Positions 48,985-58,218 of a stretch of DNA of 64,000 bases are shown one piece after another. How positions within the stretch are numbered: the first letter of the stretch is position 1; the number at the start of each line of letters is the position of its first letter. The stretch is from Pseudoduganella lutea (GTDB taxonomy: Bacteria; Pseudomonadota; Gammaproteobacteria; Burkholderiales; Burkholderiaceae_D). The notes beneath the pieces were generated by a model. That model worked only from the letters and a program-made list of their open reading frames with translations, was not told the DNA's origin and searched no databases. The stretch lies in the NCBI RefSeq assembly GCF_004209755.1, contig NZ_CP035913.1:5394001-5458000 (forward strand), written 5' to 3'. Made by a program: the position numbers and the translations under genes.

Positions 48985-51978
48985 TCAATCGTCGTCCGGG
49001 TCGCCGGTTTCCTGCCGCGCCAGCCGCAGCTGGGCCAGGATTTCTTCCACGGCATCGATCCGGTAGGGCTTGTAGAGGAAGCGCACGCCGGGCGGCACGT
49101 CGTCGCCCAGCGCCCGTCCGCTGACGATCACGACCGGCAGCGCGGGGTTGTCGGCCAGGCGCCGCGCCAGTTCCAGGCCGCTCATGCCGGGCAGTTCCAC
49201 GTCGGTGAACACGGCGCCGATGCCGCCCGCCGCCAGCGATTCGAGTGCCGCCTCGGCGCTGCCGACCCCTGTCGCCTGCCAGCCCAGCGCCATGATCATT
49301 TCGCACGTCAGGTCGCGCAGGTCGTCGTTGTCCTCGACCACGAGCACGCGCTGCGGGGCCGTCGGCACCGTGTCGGCCGGTGCGGAAGGATCCGCCGCTC
49401 GTTCGTCCAGAACGCTGCGGACCTTGCGCGCCAGTTCGTCGCGGCGGTAGGGTTTCGACAGCAGGTGCGTGCCCGGCTCGAGCTGGCCGCCATGCTGCGC
49501 CGCATCCTGCGTGTAGCCGGATGTGAACAGCACGGCGATGCCCGGGCGCAGGTGCCGCGCCACGCGGGCCAGTTCCGCCACCGGCAAGGTACCGGGCATG
49601 ACGACGTCGGTAAACAACAGGTCCACGGGCGCACCACCATGCAGCATGCGGATCGCTTCATCGGCATCGCCCGCTTCGAGCACCGTGTAGCGCAGGCTGC
49701 GCAGCATCGCCGCCACCGTGTCGCGCACGGCGGCGTCGTCGTCCACGAGCAGCACCGTTTCCGTGCCGCCGGTGGCGGGCGACGCCTGCTCCGGCGCCTG
49801 CGTGGTTTCCGGCGCGCCGGAGCGGGGGAAATACAGCCGCATCGTGGTGCCCACGCCCACTTCGCTGTACACACGGATGTGGCCGCCGGTCTGGCGCACG
49901 AAGCCATAGGCCATCGACAGGCCAAGGCCCGTGCCCACGCCTTCGGGCTTCGTCGTGAAGAAGGGCTCGAACACGCGCTCCTGCACCTCGGGCGGCATGC
50001 CGCTGCCATTGTCGGAGACGGCCAGCAGCACGTAGTCGCCCGCCACCGCGTCCGGTACGACGGCGGCGTCGTGCTCGTCGAGCACCGTGTTCGACAGCTC
50101 GATCGTCAGCCGCCCCTGGCCGGCCATCGCGTCGCGCGCATTGATGGCCAGGTTCAGTACCACGTTCTCCAGCTGGTTCGGGTCGGCCAGCGTGTTCCAC
50201 AGCCCCGCCTCGACGCGCGTGGCCAGTTCGACGCCTTCGCCGAGCGCACGGCGCAGCAGGTCGTCTATATTGCGCAGCAGGCGCGCCAGGTTGATCACCA
50301 CCGGTTCGAGCGGCTGGCGCCGCGCGAACGCCAGCAACTGGCGCGACAGGTTGGCGCCCCGCTCGACGGCCGCCAGCGCGCCCTCGAGCCGGCGTGGCGC
50401 ATCCGGCGCGCGCGGCGCCATCGCCACCGCCTGCACATTGCCGTAGATGACCTGCAACACGTTGTTGAAGTCGTGGGCCACGCCGCCCGTCAGCTTGCCG
50501 ACGGCTTCCAGCTTCTGCGCCCGGTTCAGCGCCTTCTGCGCCTGCTGCAAGTCGTGCTGGCGTTCGGCATCGCGCGCCGCCGCCGCCTTCTTCGCCGACA
50601 GGTCGCGCAGGAAGCCATGCAACGCCGGCTCGCCCTCGCTCTCGGCGCGCGAACAGGAAAGCTCGACGGGCACCGCCAGGCCCTCGCGGGTGGCCGCCAC
50701 CAGTTCGAGCCGCAGGCCGCGGCCGTTATCGAACACGGCGGTGTCGAAAGCCAGCAGGCGGTCCAGCTCCGGCTGTTCGCCCGGGAACAGGTCGCGCAGC
50801 GGCCGGCCCAGCGCTTCCTGCACGCTCCAGCCGAAGATGCGCTCGGCCTGGGCGTTCCAGTACGTGATGCGACCGGTCGCGTCCACGGCCACGAACGCAT
50901 CGTTGGCATGTTCGAGGATGCTGATCAGCCGCGCGCGCTCCTGCCGCAGCGTGCCATACGAGCGCTGCAGGTCATCCGTCATGCTGCGGGCCAGCTGGCG
51001 TGCGCGCCTGCGCCCCTGGGCCAGCAGCCACACGAGCGAAGCCGACAGCATGCTGACGATGATGCCGGACACGCCCGCCCACGCCGCCTGCCGCGACGCC
51101 ATGCGTTGCTCGAAGGCCGGGTTGCTGCGCACGCGCAGGATCCACGGCCGGCCGGCGATGTCCAGCTGGCGCCGCATGTCCAGGCGCGCATCGCCATCGG
51201 CATACGCGCAGCCGTACATGCAGTTGTCGGGCGTGGGTGCAGCGTCGTACACGGCCACGTGCAGGTCGGCTTCGCGCTCGCCGTTCAGGCCTTTCATGAA
51301 GTCGTGCATGCGGAATGCGCCGTAGACCCAGCCATGCAAGGCGTTCCGGCGCGCCGCCACGTCGGCGGAAGCACCGTCCCCGGCAGGCGGCAAAGCGGAC
51401 GCATACAGCGGCAGGTACATCAGGAAGCCTGGCTGGCCGGCCCCGCTGCCTTCCTGCACCAGCCGCACCTGGCCCGTCAGCGCGGGATTGCCGGTGTCGC
51501 GCGCGCGAACCATGGCGGCACGGCGCACCGGCTCGGCGAGCATGTCGTAGCCGAGGGCGCGGCGGTTCATCACGTCCAGCGGCTCGATCATGACGACCTT
51601 GCTGCCCGGGCCTTGCTGCCGGTCCAGCAGGGCGATGCCGACGCCCTGGATGCCCGGGTAATGCAGGCGCAGCTGCAATGTGGCGGCATAGGTGCGGAAC
51701 GCGGCCGCATCGGGCAGCGGCGGCGTGGCCAGCGCATAGGCCTGGGCACCGCGCAGCACCTGTTCGTAGGTGGCCATGCGGCGGCTCACACGCTGTTGCA
51801 GTTCACGGACCCGGTAGTCGAATTCGGCGCGCAGTTGCGCATCGTGGCCGGCACGCAGGCCATTCCACACCCATCCGCTGGCGACGAGCCCCGCGCACAG
51901 CGTGCCCAACGCCAGCGCGAGCGGCAGGATGCGTCCGGTCTGGTCGGGCTGGAGAGATGAAGATGCGGCATTCTGCAT
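48985..51978 (-). CDS. CHASE-PAS hybrid histidine kinase with two receivers
   Basis: 997 residues. A first membrane helix (about 12-35) and a second near 300-320 flank a periplasmic CHASE domain (about 75-270; YPGIQGVGIALLDR). Then come a PAS domain (about 345-460; YWNAQAERIFGWSVQEALGRPL), HisKA with the phospho-His in GGVAHDFNNVLQ (about 500), HATPase with a G2-box near GVGTGLGLSMAYG, receiver 1 (Asp in LFTDVVMPG, about 789) and receiver 2 (Asp in VFTDVELPG, about 926). Receiver 1 reads MLHGGAPVDLLFTDVVMPGT, with Thr where Gly-Met is common. No Hpt is attached, so an external one or the adjacent regulator must take the phosphate. The frameshifted LuxR-type regulator precedes it by 133 bp on the same strand. 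Confidence 0.9.
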   Translation of the reverse strand: MQNAASSSLQPDQTGRILPLALALGTLCAGLVASGWVWNGLRAGHDAQLRAEFDYRVRELQQRVSRRMATYEQVLRGAQAYALATPPLPDAAAFRTYAATLQLRLHYPGIQGVGIALLDRQQGPGSKVVMIEPLDVMNRRALGYDMLAEPVRRAAMVRARDTGNPALTGQVRLVQEGSGAGQPGFLMYLPLYASALPPAGDGASADVAARRNALHGWVYGAFRMHDFMKGLNGEREADLHVAVYDAAPTPDNCMYGCAYADGDARLDMRRQLDIAGRPWILRVRSNPAFEQRMASRQAAWAGVSGIIVSMLSASLVWLLAQGRRRARQLARSMTDDLQRSYGTLRQERARLISILEHANDAFVAVDATGRITYWNAQAERIFGWSVQEALGRPLRDLFPGEQPELDRLLAFDTAVFDNGRGLRLELVAATREGLAVPVELSCSRAESEGEPALHGFLRDLSAKKAAAARDAERQHDLQQAQKALNRAQKLEAVGKLTGGVAHDFNNVLQVIYGNVQAVAMAPRAPDAPRRLEGALAAVERGANLSRQLLAFARRQPLEPVVINLARLLRNIDDLLRRALGEGVELATRVEAGLWNTLADPNQLENVVLNLAINARDAMAGQGRLTIELSNTVLDEHDAAVVPDAVAGDYVLLAVSDNGSGMPPEVQERVFEPFFTTKPEGVGTGLGLSMAYGFVRQTGGHIRVYSEVGVGTTMRLYFPRSGAPETTQAPEQASPATGGTETVLLVDDDAAVRDTVAAMLRSLRYTVLEAGDADEAIRMLHGGAPVDLLFTDVVMPGTLPVAELARVARHLRPGIAVLFTSGYTQDAAQHGGQLEPGTHLLSKPYRRDELARKVRSVLDERAADPSAPADTVPTAPQRVLVVEDNDDLRDLTCEMIMALGWQATGVGSAEAALESLAAGGIGAVFTDVELPGMSGLELARRLADNPALPVVIVSGRALGDDVPPGVRFLYKPYRIDAVEEILAQLRLARQETGDPDDD

Positions 51979-52111
51979 CGCGTCATCGTACTCCCGCGGG
52001 CGGCTCGTCAGCGCGCGTTAATGTAAGAAAATGCTTCCGTAAAATATTGTGTATGAGAACCGGGTTTTTGGGACCGCCAACGGGGCGTCGCCATCGGCTG
52101 GCCGCACCGCA

Positions 52112-52746
52112 TCAAGGCTCGAGGATGCCGCGGCGGATCGCGATCGTCACGGCGTGGGTGCGGTCGCGCGCGCCCAGCTTGCCCAGCACGGTGCTCATGT
52201 GGGCTTTCACGGTTTCCTCGGCAATGCCGAGCGCCTGCGCCACGCGCTTGTTGGAATTGCCGTCGGCCACCAGGCCCAGCACTTCGGTTTCACGGGCCGA
52301 CAGGGCGTCGGCATCGATATGGGTCGCCAGTTCGATGGCGATTTCGGGCGGGATGTGGCGCTGGCCGGCGTGGACGCGGCCGATCGCGTCGGCCAGTTCG
52401 GTGCGCAACATGCTTTTCAGCAGATAGCCCATGGCCCCGGCCTTCAGCGCGCGCAGCACCTGCACGTCGCCCTTGTAGGTGGTCAGCACGATGATGCGCG
52501 CCTGCGGCGCGATCTCGCGGATGGCCACGATCGCATCGAGTCCGTTCATGACCGGCATCTGCAAGTCCATCAGCACCACGTCGGGCCGGTGGCGCACGAA
52601 CAGTTCCAGCGCCTCGCGGCCGTCGCCCGCTTCGGCCACCAGTTCGAAGCGCCCCGTGATCGACAGCACGGCAGCGATCCCTTCGCGCAGCAAGGGTGAT
52701 CGTCCACCACCATCACGCGCACCGGCGCGTCCTTTGTATCCCGCAT
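52112..52746 (-). pseudogene. NarL/LuxR-type response regulator with a one-base frameshift
   Basis: ATG 52746 opens MRDTKDAPVRVMVVDDHP, the correct start of a NarL receiver with its acidic pair. After the Pro codon one base is missing (within 52691-52697), and the rest continues in another frame as LLREGIAAVLSITGRF. Beyond that the gene is perfect: phospho-Asp in VVLMDLQMPVMNG, Lys in YLLKSM, and a LuxR HTH (ALSARETEVLGLVADGNSNKRVAQALGI, then VKAHMSTVLGKLG). A TTG at 52693 in the second frame would give 193 residues lacking the acidic pocket. It is either a real recent mutation or a base-calling error. It would regulate transcription with the hybrid kinase downstream. Confidence 0.8.
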
Positions 52747-52929
52747 GCTGTCGCTTCCGATCACGCTGCCGTCCCGATTTTGTTTGTTACTGAAAGATAG
52801 CCATCTTACACGCTGGGCACCCGCTGGCAGCCTCCCCGATCGGGGGATCGCCGCGCCCGCATATCGGGGCAGCGAATGCCAGCCCGTTATGGGATAGGCC
52901 GAAACAGGCCGGCCACGTACCCTTGGCCC

Positions 52930-54294
52930 ATGGAAAGCCCTCAAGCAAATGGCGCCGGCGCCCTGGCCTTCGGCCGCCACCTTTTCGATCCCGAACGCGG
53001 CGAATTGCGCACTGCCGGCGGCCCGCCCGTGCCGCTCGGGCAGCGCGCCGCGCGCCTGCTGCACGCGCTGATCGAAGCGGGCGGGCGGGTGCTGAGCCGC
53101 GACGACCTGCTGCGGCGCGCGTGGCCGGGCCAGGAGATCGACGACGGCAACCTGCGCGTGCAGATCGCCGCGCTGCGTCGCGCGCTGGCGGAAGACCGCG
53201 CGCTGATCGGCACGGTGGCCGGCCGTGGCTACCTGTTCGCGGGCAGGGCGGAACGGCGCGCCGCCCCCCGCTCGCGGCTGCCCCGGCCGCCCTCGGTGTG
53301 CCAGGGCCGCGCCGCGCTCGTGGAAGCGGTGCTGGCGCGCGTGACGGCGCACCGTTTCGTCACGCTGGCCGGCGCGGCCGGCATCGGCAAGACGACGGTG
53401 GCGCTGGCGGCCGCGCACCGGCATGGCGGCAACGTGGCCTGGGCGGAACTCGATGGTGCCGCCTCGGAAGAAGGCATGCTGGCCGCCGTGGCCGCGGCGC
53501 TCGGCGTGGAGCTCGGGCGAGGGCAGGGCGGCAACACGCCTGGCGCATTGGCGGCACGCATGCCGTGCGCGCCGGTGCTGCTCGTGCTGGACAATTGCGA
53601 GCACCTGGCGGACGCCTGCAGCCGGCTTGTGGAAGCACTGCTGGCAGCGTGCCCCCACCTGGGCGTGCTGGCCACGAGCCGCCAGCCGCTGCTGGCGCAG
53701 GGCGAAATGGTGGTGCGCGTGCCGGCGCTGGACTTGCCCGCGCCGGCAGAGACGGACCCGGCCCGGCTGGCGGCCAGCAGCGCCGTGGCGCTGTTCGTGG
53801 CGCGCGTGACGGCGTCCGACGCGGCGTTCGCGCCCGATGCCGCCGGCCTGGCGCTGGCCGCGGCCATCTGCCGCCGGCTCGATGGCTTGCCGCTTGCGAT
53901 CGGACTGGCCGCCGCGCAGGTGCCGGCGCTGGGGTTGCAACGGGTGGCGGCGGGACTGGACGACATGCTGCGCCTGCTCCAGGGACCGTCCACCGCCGTC
54001 ACGCCGCGGCACCGCACGTTGCGCGCGGCGCTGGACTGGAGCTGCGTGCTGCTGCCGCCCTGCGCCCGGCGCGCGCTGTGCCGTCTGGCCGTGCTGCCGG
54101 GCTGGTTTACGCTCGACGAAGCGGCCGCGTTGCTGGAAGAGGGCGGCAGGCCGAATCCACCCAGCTACGAAGCCATCGACACCCTGGCCATCCTGGCGGC
54201 GCATTCGCTGCTGGTGATCGAACACGGCCAGCAGGCGCGCTTTCGTCTCCTCGCTACAACACGGGCTTATGCATTGTCACTCGACAACAAGTGA
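52930..54294 (+). CDS. OmpR-type winged-helix/NTPase regulator, short form
   Basis: 454 residues. An OmpR/PhoB-type winged helix comes first (about 10-105; VLSRDDLLRRAWPG, NLRVQIAALRRAL, TVAGRGYLF), then an AAA/NB-ARC-like NTPase with Walker A GAAGIGKTT and Walker B VLLVLDNCEHL, LATSR sensor-1 and GLPLAIGLAA. Family members usually run to 900 or more residues with TPR-type repeats after the NTPase. This one stops just after the FRLLATTRAYAL element, with no continuation in other frames downstream. It is divergent from the frameshifted response regulator across 183 bp. It may bind DNA in an ATP-dependent way; target unknown. Confidence 0.82.
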   Translation: MESPQANGAGALAFGRHLFDPERGELRTAGGPPVPLGQRAARLLHALIEAGGRVLSRDDLLRRAWPGQEIDDGNLRVQIAALRRALAEDRALIGTVAGRGYLFAGRAERRAAPRSRLPRPPSVCQGRAALVEAVLARVTAHRFVTLAGAAGIGKTTVALAAAHRHGGNVAWAELDGAASEEGMLAAVAAALGVELGRGQGGNTPGALAARMPCAPVLLVLDNCEHLADACSRLVEALLAACPHLGVLATSRQPLLAQGEMVVRVPALDLPAPAETDPARLAASSAVALFVARVTASDAAFAPDAAGLALAAAICRRLDGLPLAIGLAAAQVPALGLQRVAAGLDDMLRLLQGPSTAVTPRHRTLRAALDWSCVLLPPCARRALCRLAVLPGWFTLDEAAALLEEGGRPNPPSYEAIDTLAILAAHSLLVIEHGQQARFRLLATTRAYALSLDNK

Positions 54295-54518
54295 GCCGTC
54301 CCTGTCGAAACCTGTCATTCGGCACTCAAATGATCAGTTTTGTGATTGAATTGCTCATATCCTGAGCATCCGATACCAAAAATGATATTGAAAATTGGTA
54401 AAATTTGATTGGATCGTTTCCGGCACCCCGCCTAAGATCGGTCCACGGCCCGCAATGTATCCGCGCCGCCGGTAGTGCCGCGGCAGTACACCCGAAATAC
54501 GCCCGGTAGTACATCTGG

Positions 54519-54536
54519 TGTTACAAATTTATAACA
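54519..54536. promoter_or_regulatory. Candidate operator upstream of the sugar-transport genes
   Basis: TGTTACAAATTTATAACA is an 18-bp palindrome with 16 of 18 positions symmetric. It lies 22 bp before the small leader ORF. GntR- or LacI-type regulators bind such sites; no regulator gene is in the window. The flanking 54295-54518 is AT-rich and shows no gene. Confidence 0.5.
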
Positions 54537-54558
54537 AGCAAAGAAACGTCGGAGACCC

Positions 54559-54684
54559 ATGAAGCACATCTCCCCAGGCATGGCCGTGCCCGGTTTCACT
54601 TCTTCCAACCCGAACGTTTCCCCCTGCATCGTCGACGGTTTCCGGACCAGGCACACCCCGTGGCCCGCGCAGCCACGCTATTGA
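54559..54684 (+). CDS. 41-codon leader-like ORF before the sugar symporter
   Basis: ATG 54559 has GGAGA four bases upstream, an excellent site. It encodes 41 residues (MKHISPGMAVPGFTSSNPNV, then CIVDGFRTRHTPWPAQPRY) without known motif. It ends 13 bp before the symporter start, so its ribosomes could affect symporter translation. It may be a leader peptide, a small protein or chance. Confidence 0.4.
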   Translation: MKHISPGMAVPGFTSSNPNVSPCIVDGFRTRHTPWPAQPRY

Positions 54685-54697
54685 AGAAGAGGAAGAC

Positions 54698-56050
54698 ATG
54701 GAGACTCAAAAACTCACCACACTGGAAAAGGTAGGCTTCGGCGCCGGAGACATGGCGCTGAACGTCGTGATCTCGTCGATGATGCTGATCATTACCTTCT
54801 TCTACACCGATATCTATGGCCTGCGCGTCGAAGACCTGGCGATGCTGCTGCTGGTCGTGAAGGTGATCGGCGCGATCTCCGACCTGGCGATGGGGCAGAT
54901 CACGGACCGCTACACCAACAAGTGGGGCCGCTACCGCCCGTGGTTCCTGTTCCTCGCGGCGCCGTACGGGATCTCGGTGTTCTTTGTCTTCATGACGCCC
55001 GATTTCCAGTACGACGCCAAGCTGCTGTGGGCCTATTCCACTTATATCCTGATGACGCTGATGACGTCCGGCGTGGGTGTGTCGTACATCTCGCTGCCCA
55101 GCGCATTGACGGCCGATCCGCAGGAGCGCCTGTCCGCCAACGGCTACCGCCTGTTCTTCGCCAAGATCGGCGCATTCATGGTGACGATCATCGTGCCGAT
55201 CCTGGCCGAGCGCTGGGGCCACGGCAACCCGGCCGCCGGCTACCAGGCCGCGATGGCCGTGATGGCGGCGATGGGCGTGGCGCTGTTCCTGTTCTGCTTC
55301 TTCACCACGACCGAGCGCGTGCGCCACGTGGTGGAGCGCCAGTCGCTGTGGGCGCAACTGAAGGTGCTGCTGAAGAATGACCAGTGGCTGCTGCTGTGCG
55401 GCGCCTGCGTGACCGGCACGATCGGCTACGTGATCCGCGGCTCCGTGGCCATCTACTATGCCAAGTACTACCTGGGCGGCGACGCGGCCGTGGTGTCGGC
55501 CTTCCTGTCCACCGGCGTGGCGGCGGCGATCATCTCGATGGTGGCGTCCACCTGGATCACCAAGTCCTACTGCAAGGTCAAGCTGTTCCGCAATTCGCAG
55601 GTACTGGTAGCGCTGATCAGCGTGGCGATCTATGTGTTCGTCAAGCCGGGCGACCTGGTGCTGGCCTTCGTGCTGTATTTCCTGCTGTCGTTCATCGTCG
55701 ACCTGCATGCGCCGGTGTTCTGGTCGGCCATCGCCGAAACGATCGACTATGGCCACGTCAAGACGGGCAAGCGCGTGTCGGGCTTTGCGTTCGGCGGCAT
55801 CTCCGTGTGCCAGAAGGCGGGCATGGGTATCGCCGGCGCCATCGTGGGCGGCCTGTTCACGTACTTCCACTATGTGCCGAACGCCACGCAGTCGGCCCAC
55901 GCGCTGAACGGCATCGCGCTGATGCTGACCGTGATTCCCGGCTTCTTCCACCTGCTGATGGGCATCTTCATGTTCAAGTACCGCATCAGCGATTCCTACT
56001 ATGTCGAGCTGAAGGCCGACATGAACAAGCTTGGCTACGCGGCCAGCTGA
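54698..56050 (+). CDS. GPH-family (MelB/XynP-type) sugar:cation symporter
   Basis: 450 residues with twelve predicted membrane helices, MFS fold. The GPH signature is visible: KVGFGAGDMALNVVISSMMLIITFFYTDIYG at the start, then DLAMGQITDRYTNKWGRYRPWFLF between helices 2 and 3, with the conserved Asp and Arg residues, and SAIAETIDYGHVKTGKR in the second half. The family takes up glycosides, pentosides or hexuronides with Na+ or H+. GH43 enzymes follow on the same strand, so arabinosides or xylosides are the likely cargo. GAGGAAG precedes ATG 54698. Confidence 0.9.
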   Translation: METQKLTTLEKVGFGAGDMALNVVISSMMLIITFFYTDIYGLRVEDLAMLLLVVKVIGAISDLAMGQITDRYTNKWGRYRPWFLFLAAPYGISVFFVFMTPDFQYDAKLLWAYSTYILMTLMTSGVGVSYISLPSALTADPQERLSANGYRLFFAKIGAFMVTIIVPILAERWGHGNPAAGYQAAMAVMAAMGVALFLFCFFTTTERVRHVVERQSLWAQLKVLLKNDQWLLLCGACVTGTIGYVIRGSVAIYYAKYYLGGDAAVVSAFLSTGVAAAIISMVASTWITKSYCKVKLFRNSQVLVALISVAIYVFVKPGDLVLAFVLYFLLSFIVDLHAPVFWSAIAETIDYGHVKTGKRVSGFAFGGISVCQKAGMGIAGAIVGGLFTYFHYVPNATQSAHALNGIALMLTVIPGFFHLLMGIFMFKYRISDSYYVELKADMNKLGYAAS

Positions 56051-56071
56051 CCAACGATTCAAGGTAACGAT

Positions 56072-57043
56072 ATGACTACGAACCAAGAGCAAGGCGCCGT
56101 CGAAAAACTCGCCCCCCTGATCCTGCAGCGTGCCGACCCGCACATCTACCGCCACAGCGACGGCTATTACTACTTCACCGCCTCGGTGCCGCAGTACGAC
56201 CGCATCGAGATCCGCCGGGCCACCACGATCGCCGGCCTGGCCGGCGCCACGCCGAAGGATGTGTGGGTGAAGCCCGACAGCGGCGCGTACAGCGAGCTGC
56301 TTTGGGCCCCGGAGCTGCACTTCAACGAAGGCGCGTGGTACGTGTACTTCGCCGCCGCGCCGAGCCGCGAGATCAAGGACGACCTGTTCCAGCACCGCAT
56401 GTACTGCGTGCGCAACCAGAACGCCAACCCGCTCGAGGGCGAGTGGGAATTCATGGGCCAGATCGACACCGGCATCGACTCGTTCTGCCTGGACGCCACC
56501 ACGTTCACGCACAAGGGCCAGCTGTACTACCTGTGGGCGCAGAAGGACAAGGAAATCCGCGGCAACTCGAACCTGTACATCGCGCCGATGAGCAACCCGT
56601 GGACGATCGCGGGCAAGCCGGTCATGCTGAGCAAGCCGGAATACGACTGGGAAATCGAGCGCTTCTGGGTCAACGAAGGCCCGTCGGTGGTCAAGCGCAA
56701 TGGCCGCATCTTCATCACGTATTCGGCCAGCGGCACGGGCATCGAATACGCGATGGGCCTCTTGTGGGCCGATGAGGACGCCGACCTGCTCGACCCGGCA
56801 TCGTGGACGAAGTCGAAGGACCCCGTGCTGCAGAGCTGCCTGGAACATGGCATCTATGGCCCCGGCCACAATTCGTTCACCGTCTCCGAGGATGGCGAGG
56901 GCGTGATGCTGGTGTACCACGCGCGCACCTACACGGAAATCATCGGCGACCCGCTGTGGAATCCGGACCGCCATACCTTCGTGAAGCCGCTGCGCTGGGA
57001 CGACGAGGGCATGCCGGTATTCGGCCGCCCGTCGATCGCCTGA
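56072..57043 (+). CDS. GH43 family glycosidase (likely alpha-L-arabinofuranosidase), copy 1
   Basis: 323 residues, a five-bladed beta-propeller without signal peptide, so it works in the cytoplasm on imported oligosaccharides. GH43 inverting-hydrolase acids are in place: base Asp in QRADPHIYR, pKa-modulating Asp in FCLDATTF, acid Glu in VNEGPSV. The PGHNSF and YHARTY loops complete the family pattern. Aldose epimerase and L-arabinonate genes downstream point to arabinose as product. Preceded by the symporter with a 21-bp gap. A related copy follows. Confidence 0.88.
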   Translation: MTTNQEQGAVEKLAPLILQRADPHIYRHSDGYYYFTASVPQYDRIEIRRATTIAGLAGATPKDVWVKPDSGAYSELLWAPELHFNEGAWYVYFAAAPSREIKDDLFQHRMYCVRNQNANPLEGEWEFMGQIDTGIDSFCLDATTFTHKGQLYYLWAQKDKEIRGNSNLYIAPMSNPWTIAGKPVMLSKPEYDWEIERFWVNEGPSVVKRNGRIFITYSASGTGIEYAMGLLWADEDADLLDPASWTKSKDPVLQSCLEHGIYGPGHNSFTVSEDGEGVMLVYHARTYTEIIGDPLWNPDRHTFVKPLRWDDEGMPVFGRPSIA

Positions 57044-57133
57044 TCTTCCCATCCGCCGGCGGATGCCCCGCACGGGCATGCGCCAGCGAACCGATCGCGA
57101 ACCCGGCGTATATCGACAGGCGGAGGCACCACC

Positions 57134-58117
57134 ATGTGGCAGGCTCAATTTCTGGAAAGAGAGAATGAAGTGGGAGACATCCTGCAGCCGCTGATCGAGC
57201 AGCGCGCCGATCCGCATATCTACCGGCACACGGACGGCTATTACTACTTCACCGCCTCGGTGCCGCAGTATGACCGCATCGAACTGCGCCGCGCGAAAAC
57301 GATCGAAGGGCTGGCCTCGGCGCAGACGCGCACCGTGTGGCGCAAGAGTCCCGGCGGCCCCTGCGCGGACCTGGTCTGGGCGCCGGAAATCCATCGCAAC
57401 GGCGGTGACTGGTATGTGTACTTTGCGGCGGCCCCGTCGCGCGATTGCCGGAACAGGCTGTTCCAGCACCGCATGTACGCGATCCGCAATACCAACGCCA
57501 ATCCGCTGGTGGGCGACTGGGAATTCCTCGGGCAGGTGGACACGGGCGTCGACACGTTCTGCCTCGATGCGACGACCTTCACCCACGAGGGCCAGCTGTA
57601 CTACCTGTGGGCGCAGAAGCAGGACGATATCGAGGGCAATTCGAACCTGTACATCGCGCCCATGAAGACGCCATGGCAACTCGGCGGCGCGCCGGTCATG
57701 CTGAGCAAGCCGGAGTACGACTGGGAATGCCAGGGCTTTCGCGTCAACGGCGGCCCGTCGGTGCTGAAGAAGAATGGCAGGATCTTCGTCACCTATTCGG
57801 CCAGCGCCACCAACCATCATTACGCGATGGGCCTGCTGTGGGCCGACGAGCATGCGAACCTGCTGGACCCGGCGTCGTGGTCCAAGTCCGCGGAGCCGGT
57901 GCTGCAGACGTGCTTCGAGCACAAGATCTATGGTCCCGGCCACAACAGTTTTACCGTGGCCGAGGATGGATCAACCGTGCTCCTGGTGTACCATGCGCGG
58001 ACTTATACTGAAATCGAAGGCGATCCGCTGTGGAATCCGGATCGCCATACCTTCGTCAAACCCTTGCGTTGGCGCGATGATGGCATGCCGGACTTTGGCC
58101 GGCCCTCGGTTGCATGA
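57134..58117 (+). CDS. GH43 family glycosidase (likely alpha-L-arabinofuranosidase), copy 2
   Basis: 327 residues, clearly a paralogue of the preceding gene (HIYRHTDGYYYFTASVPQYD is almost identical), with all three acids conserved: QRADPHIYR, FCLDATTF and VNGGPSV, where the acid position reads Gly in place of Glu. In copy 1 the same site is VNEGPSV, so the general acid seems to be lost here unless another Glu serves; this needs alignment. GGAGG sits seven bases before ATG 57134. Cytoplasmic, no signal peptide. Substrate specificity may differ, or the enzyme may be impaired. Confidence 0.85.
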   Translation: MWQAQFLERENEVGDILQPLIEQRADPHIYRHTDGYYYFTASVPQYDRIELRRAKTIEGLASAQTRTVWRKSPGGPCADLVWAPEIHRNGGDWYVYFAAAPSRDCRNRLFQHRMYAIRNTNANPLVGDWEFLGQVDTGVDTFCLDATTFTHEGQLYYLWAQKQDDIEGNSNLYIAPMKTPWQLGGAPVMLSKPEYDWECQGFRVNGGPSVLKKNGRIFVTYSASATNHHYAMGLLWADEHANLLDPASWSKSAEPVLQTCFEHKIYGPGHNSFTVAEDGSTVLLVYHARTYTEIEGDPLWNPDRHTFVKPLRWRDDGMPDFGRPSVA

Positions 58118-58218
58118 GCAATTGACTGAGTAAACAAGCGAGTGAACACTGAGCGATCGGCTGAGTGATCGCCGCGGTGAAAGCCCTGTCGCGCCGGCGC
58201 CTTTAGGAACAACTACGG

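Noticed and set aside
52112..52693. Response regulator starting at TTG 52693
   Set aside because: It would lack the acidic pocket and first strand of the receiver, which are encoded just upstream in another frame. A frameshift explains the data better.
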